From NCBI GenBank assembly GCA_032622095.1, contig CP136061.1, positions 91,365,845 to 91,429,844 on the forward strand: a stretch of 64,000 nucleotides of DNA, given 5' to 3'. The stretch is from Siphonodentalium dalli (taxonomy: Eukaryota > Mollusca > Scaphopoda > Gadilida > Siphonodentaliidae). Position numbers and translations under genes: made by a program. Below, in pieces: positions 37,401 to 49,556 of the stretch (position 1 is the first letter of the stretch; each line of letters opens with the position of its first letter). The notes under the pieces were generated by a model. That model was not told where the DNA came from. It made no database searches and saw only the letters and a program-made list of their open reading frames with translations.

Positions 37401-39326
37401 GGCCGCTTTTCTTTATATGCTGTACATATGAATTTATACGATGTGTATACAACTTTATATGCGGAGCATATGAAGTATAATGTGGTATATCATCATGATG
37501 GTGAACTGACACCATTTAAACATATTTTCACGCCATATGAATACATTTCCACACCATGTGACAATTGAAAATCATTTAAAGATGAATGGACACCATATAA
37601 AGGTGGAACTACATCATACAATTACGTATGCATATCATATAGAGAACATCTTATTGGTGAACGGACACCATATACAGTTAAAACGTACAATATAAAGGTA
37701 AATGGACAACACAAAACGATGAATGCTCACCATATAAAGACCAGTGCTCATCAGACGCCTTATAAAGTCATAAATGATTTGCGCACACATAGAAGTGAAT
37801 GATCATCATTATTATGAAGGTGAATGGACACCATATAAAGGTAGAAAGACATCATATAAGAGATGACACAGACACGCTGGATGCATGTGTGGTGATGATG
37901 ATGATGATGATGAGTCGGAGAACTTATCGTTTGTAAGTTTATTTGTCACATTACAACTCCTTATGATCTACAATTGGATTCAACACTAGTCAGTTGATAA
38001 CAGGTATCAATAAAACAATAATTTGCTATAGTCACATAGTGAACAAAACAATAGGATTGTGATACTTTTTCATTTGACTCAACAGGCATCAGCTTGTATA
38101 ATATCGGGGTCATTACAAACCATTCTACACATAATTTTGCCAAGTACTGTATCTAGTAGCATAACTATATCGACTATTGCATGAATTAGATTACTGATAG
38201 TTACAGTTGGTCAAAAGAGATTGAATTGTCTTCATATAGTAGCATGTGGTGACCGTTTAGTGATATTACAATCAAAGTACGAGTAATATAACACAATATT
38301 TTTCGTAGATCCAATGTTAAATTGTGATCCCAACTTCAATGAAAATAATCTGACCCCATCAGAATTTGTCCAAACTGTGCGAGTTTCATAAATTTCAATT
38401 CACATATTGTCATACACAAAAGGTGCCATTTATCCCAAATACGAGAATTTCCATAGGGTTCAATGTTAATTTTGGTCGCAACTGTAGCCAGCAAGAACCC
38501 ACTGACCACAACCAAATTTTCGAACATATGTCTGAGGTTCACACTTAGCAGTTGTCGTAATATTTCAAATCACACTGATGACCATTCGCTAAATGGCATC
38601 ATCTACCATTTTCAATAAAAACAAAACGTTCTTTAAGTAATGTTGACACCGTTTTAGGCCGACCCTTCAAACTATAAGATTGGAAATAAGTCAATCATGA
38701 AAATAAACCTAATAGGCATACAGAATTTGTTTCAGATCGCATTTAGCAAGCAAAAAATGTGATATGACAAAGGAATCCGACTATTTGTCAAACGCGTCAC
38801 TAAATATCATTTTGGCGGAGGGGTAAGTTTTTTGCCCCGTATTCACGACATAGGGCCACGATAGTACAGCCATCCAATAGCAGATATGCCACGGATCACA
38901 ACAATGCATACATATGGTGACAACATCCAATAAGTTTTCGATAAACTGAGTTGAAACAGGCACATTTAGCTGAATCAGCGAAAACAAAATACGTTCATGA
39001 TTAACAAAATATATCACAGCTCCAACATCGAAAGATTATCTGGCAACTGTTTACCATTTTCAATTCCACTCACATAACTGTCTTCCAAATCAAAGGAAGA
39101 AAACGATAAACTGAATACAGCTTAAAAATCTTAGACTGATGAACTAACCCGAAAAATGCATAAAAATAAGGTTGGGTAACGTGAGGAAAATGTGAAAAAA
39201 TCATATTTTGCCCCCTATATTGACCTCGCAACAACCGGATCCATAAATTAGAATAGTTAAGCTACCTAAATATGGTGGTCGCTGAAATTCCCATTTCTGG
39301 TGACACCTCGGGTAATGAGAGTCCAT
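34420..39326. mobile_element. Foldback element B: ~1.45-kb inverted arms around a minisatellite
   Basis: The left arm (34420-about 35875) and right arm (about 37865-39326) are reverse complements along their length. Landmarks are the CATTACCCGAGGTGTCACC ends, the ATTTGATTCAGCTAAAT/CATTTAGCTGAATCAGC block near 34770/38970, and TATCGACTATTGCATGAATT against its mate near 35510. The core is a 21-bp minisatellite. The arms have no recognisable protein; the ~80-codon ORFs they contain are not clearly conserved between arms. No target duplication was resolved. The arms differ from those of element A. Confidence 0.8.
35880..37865. repeat. 21-bp minisatellite with an orientation switch
   Basis: About 70 units of TATGGTGTCCATTCACCTTTA run to about 37490, after which the complementary unit (TAAAGGTGAATGGACACCATA) continues to 37865. 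Because 21 is a multiple of three, and the unit lacks stops on this strand, all three forward frames stay open for long distances and read as seven-residue repeats such as YMVSIHL. These are not credible proteins: they have no start context, composition bias or flanking gene. Confidence 0.9.
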
Positions 39327-39497
39327 ATGAATACACGACCTGAGCTAACATATGGAAACCCTGCCACAAATGCGGAAATTTGAAGACCTGATTTTTAAGA
39401 TAGAGAATAATATTCCGCCTATTTTGAAGCTTAGTTGCTACCTGAGATGTGTCGCAATCGAATTTAGGCACGTTATACATGTTCGGGAAGCAATACA

Positions 39498-40000
39498 TTA
39501 AAGGCACGGTTGGCCTTAATTGTCGAAAATATTCATATTTGTTCCAATCACCGTAAACAGAAAAACATTAAAATGCATACAGTTTCGTTCATATATACCA
39601 TGACTATCGCGTAAACAGCATGTTATCATAAAAGACCTACTATATTTTACCTAAGCAAGAGCCCGATTGTGTTACAGAGGACAGCACAATGCTACTGGCT
39701 AATCACACAAAAATGGCATAAACGCTCTTTATTATTTCCATATCAGGAATTCACCCACAAAGAACGCTCTTTATGTTTACCATCATAATATAAACAAACA
39801 CCAGAAAAGTAACTTTTTATGCTTTTGTTTACATAACAATGGTCAAATATATGACAATAACATACTGTTTATGCGATATTTCTTATTTGTATACGGACAA
39901 AGTCTGTCTACATTTTGATGTTCTTTCTGTTTGTGGCGGTTTTTGACGGGTGGAAATATTTTTAAAGGATACCCACCGCCTAGGCCAACCGTATCTTTAA
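39498..40000 (+). mobile_element. 510-bp MITE family, copy 3
   Basis: Starts ATTAAAGGCACGGTTGGCCTT and ends AGGCCAACCGTATCTTTAA. It is the copy with the clearest terminal inverted repeat. It lies 170 bp beyond the right arm of foldback element B. Confidence 0.8.
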
Positions 40001-40139
40001 CCAAAACAATTTCGATATTCCATAAATCATCATTGTACAGCGATCGCCTCAGCAACGCATCGCACAATAACACTTGTCAAAACATTATTTGGTCAGGTTA
40101 TAAATACTAAATTTGGCTGTACTCGAGTAATATATATGC

Positions 40140-40145
40140 ATAAAG

Positions 40146-40211
<66 letters not shown>

Positions 40212-40245
40212 CTATATAGATATATATAGCTATATATATAGAAAG
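40140..40245. repeat. (TA)n microsatellite
   Basis: About 75 bp of pure TA followed by GCTATATA-type interruptions. Confidence 0.9.
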
Positions 40246-40249
40246 TCTG

Positions 40250-41850
40250 TCTGTCTGTTCTATAGAAATTCACGGGGTACCATCTAGATGGCACAAAAGG
40301 GACTAACTGGGGTAACTTTTTACCAGATAGATAATGGTGCGGGTTATAATTTTCTGAAGTGACGCTGTTGTCAGGAGCAGAAAAGGGGAGGGGCAGCAAT
40401 AGTTTTTGTCGCCGGTTTATCAATTAAACTTATACGTCATCATCTTCATGCCACGAGGAATCTAATGGTGTTGTTTAAATAGGTTAAAAGTGGCGTCATT
40501 CGAGTCAGGGGTGCAATTAAGTGGAGAGGGGCACCACAATTGTTAAGAATAGTTTTAGCGCCGATTTCACCAATTTGATGCACGTTCTTCTTTATGATAC
40601 CAGGAATCGAATCGTGTGATTTAAAGACGCCAAATTGGTGCCGCTTGGGTGGAAGATGGGATGGGGCACTAAATTTGATAAAACAAAATGTTTAGTCGCC
40701 GATTACCACCAAACTTATACACCATCATAAAAGTGCGTTTAGTGTCGATTTCTCTTGTTCGTGATTCGAGGAATCTCATCGTGTAGTTTAAATATGTCAA
40801 ATTGGTGCCATTTTGGTGAGCGATGGGGGGGGGGGGGGGGGCGGGCACTAAATTTTATACGAATTTGTTTAGTCTCCGATTTCTATCAATTGTATATATA
40901 GTCAAATTCATAATGATTATAATTGTGTGGTTTAAATATATCAATTGATTCAAGAATAGGGAGGGGAGTGTCACCAAAACTGATAAATATATGTTTAGCG
41001 CCAATTTCCACCATATTCATACACGTTCTTCTCCAATGATACGAGAAATCATATCGTGTGGGTCAAAGTCGCCACATACATGTATGGTGCCTATGTTTGC
41101 GAATATCTGTCTCTCTGTGTTTATATAGCGCGGCGATGGACCATCTAGATGACAAAGGGGTCGAACAATCGTAGCTTTTTAAGAGGAAGATAATGGTTCG
41201 GGTTAAATTTTTCTGAAGTGACGCTGTTGGTATCAGGGGCAGAAAAAGGGGAGGGGCACAAAAAATGATTAATTATTTCTTGTCAATTTCCAAACTTATA
41301 TATAATCATCTCCATGATATGGCGCCGTGCGAGTCAGGGGTTAACAGATGGCGCTCAAATAGATAAACTATTTTTAGCGCCGCATTCCACCAAATTGATA
41401 CATATTCTTCTCCATCATGAAATAAATCTAATGATGTGATTTAAAGAGGCAAAAATTTTACCATTTTGTGTGAGACAGGGCAATAACTTTAATAAGATAA
41501 TCATCTCCATGATCTCAGGAGTCTAGTTGACATGATTTAAATATTTGGCGCCGTTTGAGTCATGAATGGGGGTTAGAGGGGTATCAAAGCTGATACAAGT
41601 ATGTTTAGCACTGATTTGCACCAACTTCATACACGTTCTTCCACGGTGATACGAGGTTTCAAATAATTTGGGTTGAAAGACGGCACATTTGGCGCGGTTT
41701 GGGCCAAGGGCATAGAGAGGGGGGCACTGTCATTGATCAGAATGTTGTAGTCGCCGATATTCACCAATATTATATATAGTCATATCCGAGCATAATAAGT
41801 TCTAATGAGTTTTTGGCGTTAAAATTTCACAAACTCGACAAATGGTGACC
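40250..41850 (+). repeat. ~170-bp degenerate tandem array with a higher-order repeat
   Basis: Units carry TTTAGCGCCGATTTCCACCAA, ATACACGTTCTTC, GAGGAATC-type segments and GGGGCAC. A longer leader (GACCATCTAGATGGCACAAAAGG ... GGTTATAATTTTCTGAAGTGACGCTGTTG) occurs twice, near 40270 and 41140, so the array is built from blocks of several units. A G homopolymer lies at about 40826-40842. Confidence 0.7.
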
Positions 41851-41893
41851 GAATTAAGTCGCTAGAACAATTGAATCCTCTCAACTCTCATAT

Positions 41894-42449
41894 TTATATG
41901 GGGACGGGAATCAGGGCATTCATATAGTGAGCAAGCAGAAACACATACACGGAAGAAAGCGTTAAAATTATATCTATCATTGTATTTAAGAGATGCATAT
42001 ATTCATGCAAAAAGAGTATCCATGAACCGTCAGAGGATGCCATGTTAGAATGGGTCATGTATGAAGGCACAATTGAGTCTGTCCCACTCAGGATGCAATT
42101 TGTCAAGAGATATGGACATATATAGGCGGCCGGTTCAAAATTAGTGGTCAGTGTGTAGTCAAATGTAGTTTCTTCTGAGATAAAATAAAGTAGTACATGA
42201 CTTTTCAGGATTCTCCAATACTGGCATCTGACAAGTGTACATCTGCCCGATACAGAGGATGTCTTTAATTTTTTTAGAAGAGACAGACTCGTGGTCTAAA
42301 TTAAACATCTTAAAATCTCGCTCTGTGTCGGGCAAAATGTAGCTGATATATAGCAGCATTTCTTCTAAACTGGGAATAATTAGCCATGTGGTATATGCCA
42401 TGAACAGAGGAACACTTCGACCCCATACACTTATGTTATAAACTGACAA
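41894..42449 (-). other. Two adjacent hypothetical ORFs
   Basis: Minus-strand ORFs of 96 codons (42159-42449) and 70 codons (41894-42106) lie in series, 50 bp apart. The second contains a hydrophobic stretch (MIDIILTLSSVYVFLLAHY) that could span a membrane. I recognise no family, and no splice sites join them convincingly. They could be two exons of an unknown gene or chance ORFs. Confidence 0.2.
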
Positions 42450-43174
42450 TTGGGGCTCTGTATTATAACAGTATCATAACAGTCTCTGTCTTGATATTCT
42501 GCTTTATGTTTGTTTGCACAATAGTCATTTTATTAATGGTTCTGACCCCAATCGAGAACTCTCGCTCTGATTTTGGGCGTTTTTATTTTTATAATCTGTC
42601 TCGTTTTGTCTAATTCACCGTTACTTCCACACACAGTTGCTTCGCTTAATCTTGATTCAGTTTCTCTCAGTCGTGATATGGCATATCGGCTAAAACGGCG
42701 TAATCCCTAACAAAATAAACACACAATCGATGCATGTAGTAAGGAACACTGACATTATTCTGAAGATCGACATGATCTTAATGTCGATGTATGTAGATAT
42801 TCTGCTATTTTATGTGAAATGTTTTTTAGTTTTAATGGCCAAAGCAGTTTCTGATCAAGTGTAAGGTACACACATTGACCAAGCTGGCACACGGATGGAA
42901 TATATCTATGCAAATTGTTCTTTAACATAAATTGTGATGGGGTGATGGTACGTTATTCGATCATTATCATGGAATGTCTACTATTGACATGGTTGTGGTG
43001 TTGGGTCAATTGCATATACTTTCCATAAATGTGTAAATATACAGGACTAAATAGCAAAATAATTTTACAAAAATTTAAATATTTTTTGTTCTCGCTACGG
43101 AGAATAATAATAAGCTATATGTTACATCTTAATATGTTACAACAAATGTCTGTAATCATTAAATTTGTTTTTGA

Positions 43175-43672
43175 TACAGTACCAGTCAAAATAAATGGTA
43201 TATTAAGCGCCCTATTTTCGCGCCAAATATCGCAATAATTTTGGAAGCGGAAACGTTTATAAGCACGCCGCTTGCGATATTATTGCAATATTTTGAACTT
43301 AATATCGTAATAATTCGCGATTAATATTGCGACATCTTGCGCTCACAATTGTGACATTTAAATCAAATTATTGCTTCTTCAATATTGTTCATTGCATAAA
43401 TAGAGACAATGTTTTAGATTTGTATATAATTATAGTTGTAAATGCTATATGTACACTATATGCACATTATATGCACAGTATTCATCTAATATAACTATAA
43501 CACTATCGGGTCTGTATGAAATTTTGCGTGCTTAGTATCGCAATAATAAGCGCGACATATTTTTGGTATTCCGCTATAATCGCACCTTTTTCGAAATTAA
43601 GCGCGCTCAATATCGCAATAAAGGCGCGCCTCAATATACCACTTCTTCTGACTGGTACTGTAACTTCTACTG
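43175..43672. mobile_element. Tc1/mariner-like MITE with repeated ATCGCAATA motif
   Basis: The ends are TA-CAGTACCAGTCA...TGACTGGTACTG-TA, so a TA duplication flanks terminal inverted repeats. The start resembles termini of Tc1/mariner elements. Inside, AATATCGCAATAA or its complement occurs about half a dozen times near both ends, mixed with GCGC. The interior is non-coding. Confidence 0.75.
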
Positions 43673-44659
43673 ATGAAAACATGGCAACATAACATCGATG
43701 GCTATGCCCTGATAAGTATGTATCGGTGCTGTTCTTGCTTATTGCAACCATCAGGCCCGTAGCTGGTGTGGGTGCAAGGAGGGGGCGAACCCCCTTATGT
43801 GAAATTTGCTGTCGGACATTTGTTCTTGCCATTAGAAAATAAATGCTGACCCATGATGTCTAGATTTAATGAGAGAAATCTTAATTCCGACATGCCTTCT
43901 CCAATTTCCGACCATTTATCATGTTTGTCTTCGACTGAACATTAAGTTTCAGATGCTTATACAGGGAACACATTAATCAAATCAGATAGCAGGGGGTCCT
44001 CCCAACACTGAGGAGGATATCAAATATAACCAGCTAACTTTGTGACCTGTTCGCTGTGCAGACTTTCACCTTATCTGATAAACCAAAAGGTAGTTCCTTA
44101 TCTGTTTGAAAACCAAGCAACGTGGTGCATATGAGTGAGCAACAAATTGCCATAATTCGTATGTCATAGGATGTTTCACAGGTGGCTTATCTCCACATCG
44201 AAAGGTTTATGATTCTTGGATTGATATGTCCCTATACAGGTATACAGGAACAAAATTTAATGCTAACATGCTCTCAAGAAGCAATTTTGTTGAGTGATGT
44301 CATTCACAAAAAGACACGTACAAAAAAAGAAACGTGAATTATATGTCACATCAATACATATAAGGCTGAAAATTCTTGGGTTTTAAAAAAATATTTTTCG
44401 ATCAATTTTGAGATCGTTTATTTTATGCCGGTTCAAGTTTAATCATCGCGCGCGGTAGCATGACAGTTGCAACTGGAGACCATCGACAGAAATACTAGAG
44501 ATATCGTGGCTCCGAACCATTATGCTACTACATAATTTTGATAAGTAAAATACAGAGAAAGCAATGGTTGTGGTGGTTTAATAGTTACATGTTAAGATCA
44601 GGCAATATACTTTTTCTAGAAATTCCGTTTCTGATTCCAGAATTTTGATGAGTACTGAT
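43673..44659. other. No recognisable feature
   Basis: Unassigned AT-rich sequence without repeat partners in the window. Confidence 0.4.
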
Positions 44660-44862
44660 ATAACACCGTTTTTGTCCGGGGCACATTGTGTTCGACGTTG
44701 TATGTTTCATGACTTCAATGCGTCAAACCATCGTTATGGGACAAATAATGCTCCTAAAAAGGTAGTTGATGTATTTTTCGACCTATTCCGATACCGGTAA
44801 AAAAAAGAGCGTATTATTATGAGTTATATTTTGGCGCGCAAAACGCCATGTGGCTTTAAATC
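44660..44862 (+). repeat. ~435-bp MITE family, 3' fragment
   Basis: Matches the right half of 486-921: AATAATGCTC, GGTAGTT, TTTCGACCTATTCCGATAC and CCATGTGGCTTTAAA. Confidence 0.65.
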
Positions 44863-45478
44863 GTGTCTTTTATCTATATATTTCCTATATCGTGCCATGA
44901 CTCTCAACTCTGATTACGAACGTAGGTTGATATTATATATTTTTTTTCCAATTCGGACTGGAAACCATAATACATGGTGCTGGTGGTCAGGTTCCACGCT
45001 AGCTGTCACTGGCCAATACAATTTCGTTTGGCCAAACTTTTGGCAAAGTTTTGTTACCCCAAAGTCGGAAATATAATTCAAAAACCGCAAATTGATTTTG
45101 TACGGGAGCGATAAAATGTATAGTATGATCATTTGCTAATTGATTAGGTTATACAGTTTATTAGTAACACAAAAGACACCCATGCCAGTGCACTATCAAT
45201 GGACCACAAAATACAATAAAACAGTAATGGGGATTAAAACTAATGATTTATTTACCTGTCATAAGGCTGAAATCGCTGAATGGTAGATGGTGCAGGGTAG
45301 TGGTATATAGTTATGTAACAATGGTCGGATTAAAGAAGTTTAGACACGATATTTGAAGGTATATACATACTTATATAGAATGATAGATGTTAAATAAAAC
45401 ATAATTTATTCATTAGTTCTGAAACCAGAACATAAGGATATAATTTGTATAGTTTGTTTTATGCCTTGAGACGATGGC

Positions 45479-45479
<1 letters not shown>

Positions 45480-45538
<59 letters not shown>
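45480..45538. repeat. (TA)n microsatellite
   Basis: Pure TA repeat of about 57 bp. Confidence 0.95.
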
Positions 45539-45539
<1 letters not shown>

Positions 45540-46026
45540 TGTGTAACCAAATATTGAGCCCCAGGAGGGATTTGCTTGTTCACAAAATTGAGTCCCTTTC
45601 TCATTTTATATTGCCGATTAATCTCAGTTAAGCAACTGGAATAATAAATGTGAAGGTGGGACAACAATCGTCCCATACAACACATAAAAGAAGAAAAAGT
45701 AGTCCAACATAATGAAACATGAATAAGAGAGAGACACAATCACCGTACTGGGAGGTAGGGGATGGTCAAGACAGTTACCAATGCCGGGAAGTGTATAGTT
45801 TACATATAATATAATTTAGGCTACATAATAGTTTGCATGTTAGTATAACTTTGGTAAACGATCTTACTAGTGCGATAGCCGAGACTGAACAGGAAGCAAC
45901 ACGTGACCGAATGCATGTAGTAATTAAGTACATTTGCGACTAAAACGTACTGCAATGAATCATAAGGAAATCGAAAGACATATTCTCTCAAACATAAATC
46001 TGCCTATTATAAACCTGCATTTTAAA

Positions 46027-46296
46027 TTAGCCAAAACTAATCAGAATTGTTCGTGAACACTGCTGGTGGTGATCCTTGTGGTAGTTATTGTCCGATAGTA
46101 CATAAGATAGTATAGTTTTAGTCTGATATGTTCCCAGATCTAGGATAAACTTCCTTCCCCTGCTAAGGCTAAATGTATATAAGTAAGCACAATACGTCAG
46201 AGATATAAATGATATAGTACAAGAACACACAAGCATAATTAACAAGATATTATTCTTAATAGTAACCATTGTATAGTATTTGGATGGGTAAATCAT
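46027..46296 (-). other. Hypothetical small ORF with hydrophobic N-terminus
   Basis: An 89-codon minus-strand ORF. An internal Met starts a stretch (IKNNILLIMLVCSCTISFIS) that looks like a signal peptide or membrane anchor, followed by a basic, histidine-containing tail. No family recognised. It lies downstream of the exon-like segment at 46631-46819 on the same strand, but nothing links them. Confidence 0.15.
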
Positions 46297-46630
46297 GATA
46301 CCTCAGACCTTATTTAGCCGCATGATACCCCCAACTCATGGAATAACTGTGCGTGTCTAAGAGATGCAGATTCACCCCCTTCTTAGACAATTGAACCACC
46401 AATACCTTTGTTCATCTACCTATTGTGCTCACCTGCAGTATACGTTATTGAAAAATAAATGTATAAAAACCTCTCGATTCTTCATTGTTCCCGTACACAG
46501 CCATCTTCACATTAACCACTGGACGCAACGGGACATTATTTTAGCGATTATGCTTGGTTAAAATTTGTAGTAACATTAGTGCGTTTTATTGTGATTATGA
46601 TTGACCAGAAAAAGCATTCTAGCTACTTAC

Positions 46631-46819
46631 CCCCACTCTGGTTTGTTCATCAAGAAAGTCGCGTAGGATGGTTGCGGCAGGTCAGGCCAACTGCTGCTGA
46701 TCAGTCTACCGGGTGTGAACCAACCATATTTGTCAACGCCATCCACATCAAACTCCATCCAAGCAGAGGTCTCTCCCCCAGTTATCATTTCGATCCGAGC
46801 CTTTGGGGTAGAACGAACA
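46631..46819 (-). CDS. Putative internal exon of a host gene, function unknown
   Basis: Minus-strand segment open for 63 codons, ending in a consensus donor (GTAAGT, complement of 46625-46630) and preceded by TAGCAG. The protein contains ETSAWMEFDVDGVDKYGWF, then RLISSSWPDL, and looks like a folded domain in composition. The W-x-x-x-(S/G)RLISSSW-x-DL pattern reminds me of a lineage-expanded secreted invertebrate family, but I cannot name it. The acceptor lacks a good pyrimidine tract. A phase-compatible open stretch, 46433-46504, ends at GTGAGC and could be the next exon, though weakly supported. Confidence 0.4.
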
Positions 46820-46839
46820 CTGCTATTTAAAGATGCTTT

Positions 46840-46866
46840 GTCGATTTATTTATTTATTTATTTATT
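46840..46866. repeat. (TTTA)n microsatellite
   Basis: About six ATTT units just upstream (in minus-strand sense) of the putative exon. Confidence 0.9.
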
Positions 46867-47523
46867 GCAAAGTCACATATAACAAAGAAACAAACAACAT
46901 GAATATACACTATGCACAAACATTCGCACACCATTGTTCATTCCATATACACACACATATACATGATCATATATAAATTAGTAACTAAATTATATTACAG
47001 AATAATCAGGGGGGGTGGTAATAACACATTTGCAGGACGGTATGCCGGGGTGGGTGGGTGGCCCGAGGGGCAAAAAACACGTTTTTTACAACATCATGCA
47101 AATGTTTTACTAAAGACCTTTTGTGCCCTTATTTGACATAAATTTTGTAACAGTTTAAAACATATTCTAATGCACTTAGGCATATATACCACCGGAAACA
47201 CCACATATTTGCGGGGGGGTTATTCATTAAATAACCTGTCGCAATGTATAGTCCGGTTCCCCGATTCAATGTTAGATATTCATACGCGCCAATATTGCCG
47301 TTAGCTGAATTCCTAATCTCGGCCATGCCCAATCCAGCCCCGCTCACTGTTCCGTTTCACTCCATGACGCCACCCTTACGCAGTACACGCCGACGACGTT
47401 ACGGAGTAGATTATAGAGTTGGCACCCTTGCTCCTGACTCCCACTACTAGCTCGTTGCTATATAAATAAACCAGCTACGTCGCTTTTGTCGAAAATTGAC
47501 AGTCAGTACATTCGCCCTGTATA

Positions 47524-47660
47524 TGTTACAGTCAATATGTCAAATCAGTCATTTGGCCAAATGCCTAAAAGTTTTAGTCATTTGGTGAAATGCCTGTGAC
47601 CGCCAGTTATTTGGCCAAATGCTTAAAAATTTCAGTCATTTGGCCAGATGACTGAAATTC
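47524..47660. repeat. Left TIR with subterminal palindromes
   Basis: Four copies of a motif around the self-complementary core CATTTGGCCAAATG start near 47548, 47575, 47604 and 47632. Full copies extend to CAGT at the left and ACTG at the right. The first two lie within the TIR and the others just inside it. Confidence 0.8.
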
Positions 47661-48029
47661 ACAGCCCTGAATTTGACAGTTTGCCTAAATGGGAAATAAA
47701 GTTTTAGTCAATATGTCAAATTATGTATAAACATTACTGTTTTGCTTTGTTGATGAAGGAAGTGTCACTGTGAAGAGATCACACAAATTGACTACTTATA
47801 AGCCCATTACCTAATACTGAGCTGTCAAAAAACCCTCAGCTAAGCCCATGTGTTAAAATTGGTGTCAAGTTAGTATACCAGGTAGATCATATCGGAAGTT
47901 GATGATGCAACACGTTCGGAAATCATCACTGAAGGCAGTCAATTTTTGTATTAGTATTAAATACAGTTCAGTCATTGTTGTGTTGTTAACTTATTATCCA
48001 TTTGGGTTTGTCAAAATACTTAAGATAAC

Positions 48030-49213
48030 ACTGGAGAAAGGAGAAAAAAATTTAAACTACATCAGTTTTATAAAATGTTTGTTAGATCATCACCATCCTA
48101 TTTATACAACATGATCAACACCGATACCCCGGGTTCCCAGAGATATAATTTTAGGAGAAAAGACTTAAGACCTCCGCAAGCTGACAACTCGGCATATATG
48201 AACACCTTCCTTCCATCTGCTACTCGCCTGTGGAATGTGTTAACACCCGAAACTAAAAGCGCAAAGTCTTTAGAGATATTCAAGTCACGACTAGATATAG
48301 AAAAACGGAGAAATTCATTGAAAGTCCAACATTTTGATTATTGTTTAAATCGCGAAACCCAAATATTGCATGCCCGTTTAAGACTCAAGTGTAGTAATCT
48401 AAATCGTGACCTTCGTGAAAACCATTTACGCGATTGTGACAAATGTGTATGCGGGGATGTAGAAAGCGCTGAACACTTTCTATTATTCTGTCAAAGATAT
48501 ACTCAACTCAGGTCTGACTCATTCTCAAATATTGACCCGACTTTCTTAACTACCAAGATCTTACTCAAAGGCATACCATTGCTATCATCTGAAATAAATA
48601 ATGAAATATTCCGAGCTACGCAATACTTCATTCAAAAAAGCGGACGTTTCAAACAATACACTAACAATTCAACGGCATAGCAACGATAACCCATGGAGTT
48701 TTCATATTTAGTTTTCATATTTAGTTTTCATGTTTAGTTTCCATATTTAGTTTCCACATTTATTTTCAAAACAATTCATTTTCAAAATAATTCTTTCCAC
48801 AAGTTAGTCTAAAAATGTTCATAACAGTGGTACCGACTTTTCTTTCACATACAAGCTCTTTATTTCCATCGCTTCACCTATCTCTGTCTCGTATTCCTTT
48901 TGAATACACCCCTCTCATTATTATCCACATAAGCTTATTTATCATTTCAACACTTATTGTAAACTCGTCTGTACATCATAATATTAATATACCATCACTT
49001 CTTAAACCTATTGTTTCTCTAACTCGACCATTTGCCATTCGCTCGATCTTCCTTGATTTCTACAATTTTTCTACTTGTCTGAGGAGATAGCTCAACAAAA
49101 GCACATATCTGCTTGCTGCTAAATCCTCTTCCCCTTTTCTATTTTACTCATGTTTCCATCATCTAAATGTTGTTCATCATAAATGTAATATTGGGGCTAA
49201 TAAATATTGTTTA
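48030..49213 (+). pseudogene. 5'-truncated CR1-like LINE, C-terminal coding part
   Basis: An uninterrupted frame at 48075-48680 (reading in from about 48045) encodes the post-RT part of a LINE: FKLHQFYKMF, FFPS-like TFLPSATRLWNVL, then HARLRLKCSNLNRDL and a cysteine/histidine knuckle C-x4-C-x-C-x6-EHFLLFC. The frame is open to a stop at 48680, so this is a fairly young insertion. The RT core and endonuclease are absent. The 3' untranslated part contains a short CATATTTAGTTTC minisatellite (48702-48770) and ends near GGGGCTAATAAATATTG, a CR1-like tail. Clade placement is tentative. Confidence 0.75.
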
Positions 49214-49290
49214 AATCAAGATAACACTGGCTAGTTGTAGGTGAGTTCTGTAACTGCATGTTATTATAACACATCAGAACCAACATGTCA

Positions 49291-49330
49291 TATAAATACC
49301 TGTGTCATTTTACTTCCAGTATCAGTTGTC
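49291..49330 (+). promoter_or_regulatory. TATA box and start region of the integrase gene
   Basis: TATAAATA at 49291-49298 is followed, about 30 bases on, by CCAGTATCAGTTGTCAGT, a plausible initiator region. The integrase ATG is at 49334. The spacing suits an RNA polymerase II core promoter, but this is inference. Confidence 0.5.
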
Positions 49331-49333
49331 AGT

Positions 49334-49434
49334 ATGGAGCTTTCAGTATAATATACGTTCAAAAATGAGTTATATAAGCAATATGGTTCTCTGAAAAAGG
49401 TACTTATACCAAAACCAGAGTACTTTTCGTTGAT
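49334..49434 (+). pseudogene. KRBA2-like integrase gene, N-terminal part (before LINE)
   Basis: Starts at ATG 49334 and has a stop at 49349 in the same frame, then reads FKNELYKQYGSLKKVLIP up to the LINE. The last 13 bases (49422-49434) are duplicated at 53949-53961, where the same reading frame resumes. The 34-codon piece is therefore the 5' end of the split gene described at 53949. Confidence 0.75.
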
Positions 49435-49556
49435 CACAATTCCCAAAATTCACAGGTCCACCTCGCAAGTAAGTGAACTGTATTTTCTCTCTCCAAGAAG
49501 ACACAGAAAAAATAAGTGAGTAAACATTTCTTATTTTTCTTTTATATTCCACGCAA

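Noticed and set aside
47244-47450. 68-codon plus ORF ending in an arginine-rich segment
   Set aside because: Composition looks protein-like and it lies just outside the transposon, but I could not tie it to a family or to splice sites.
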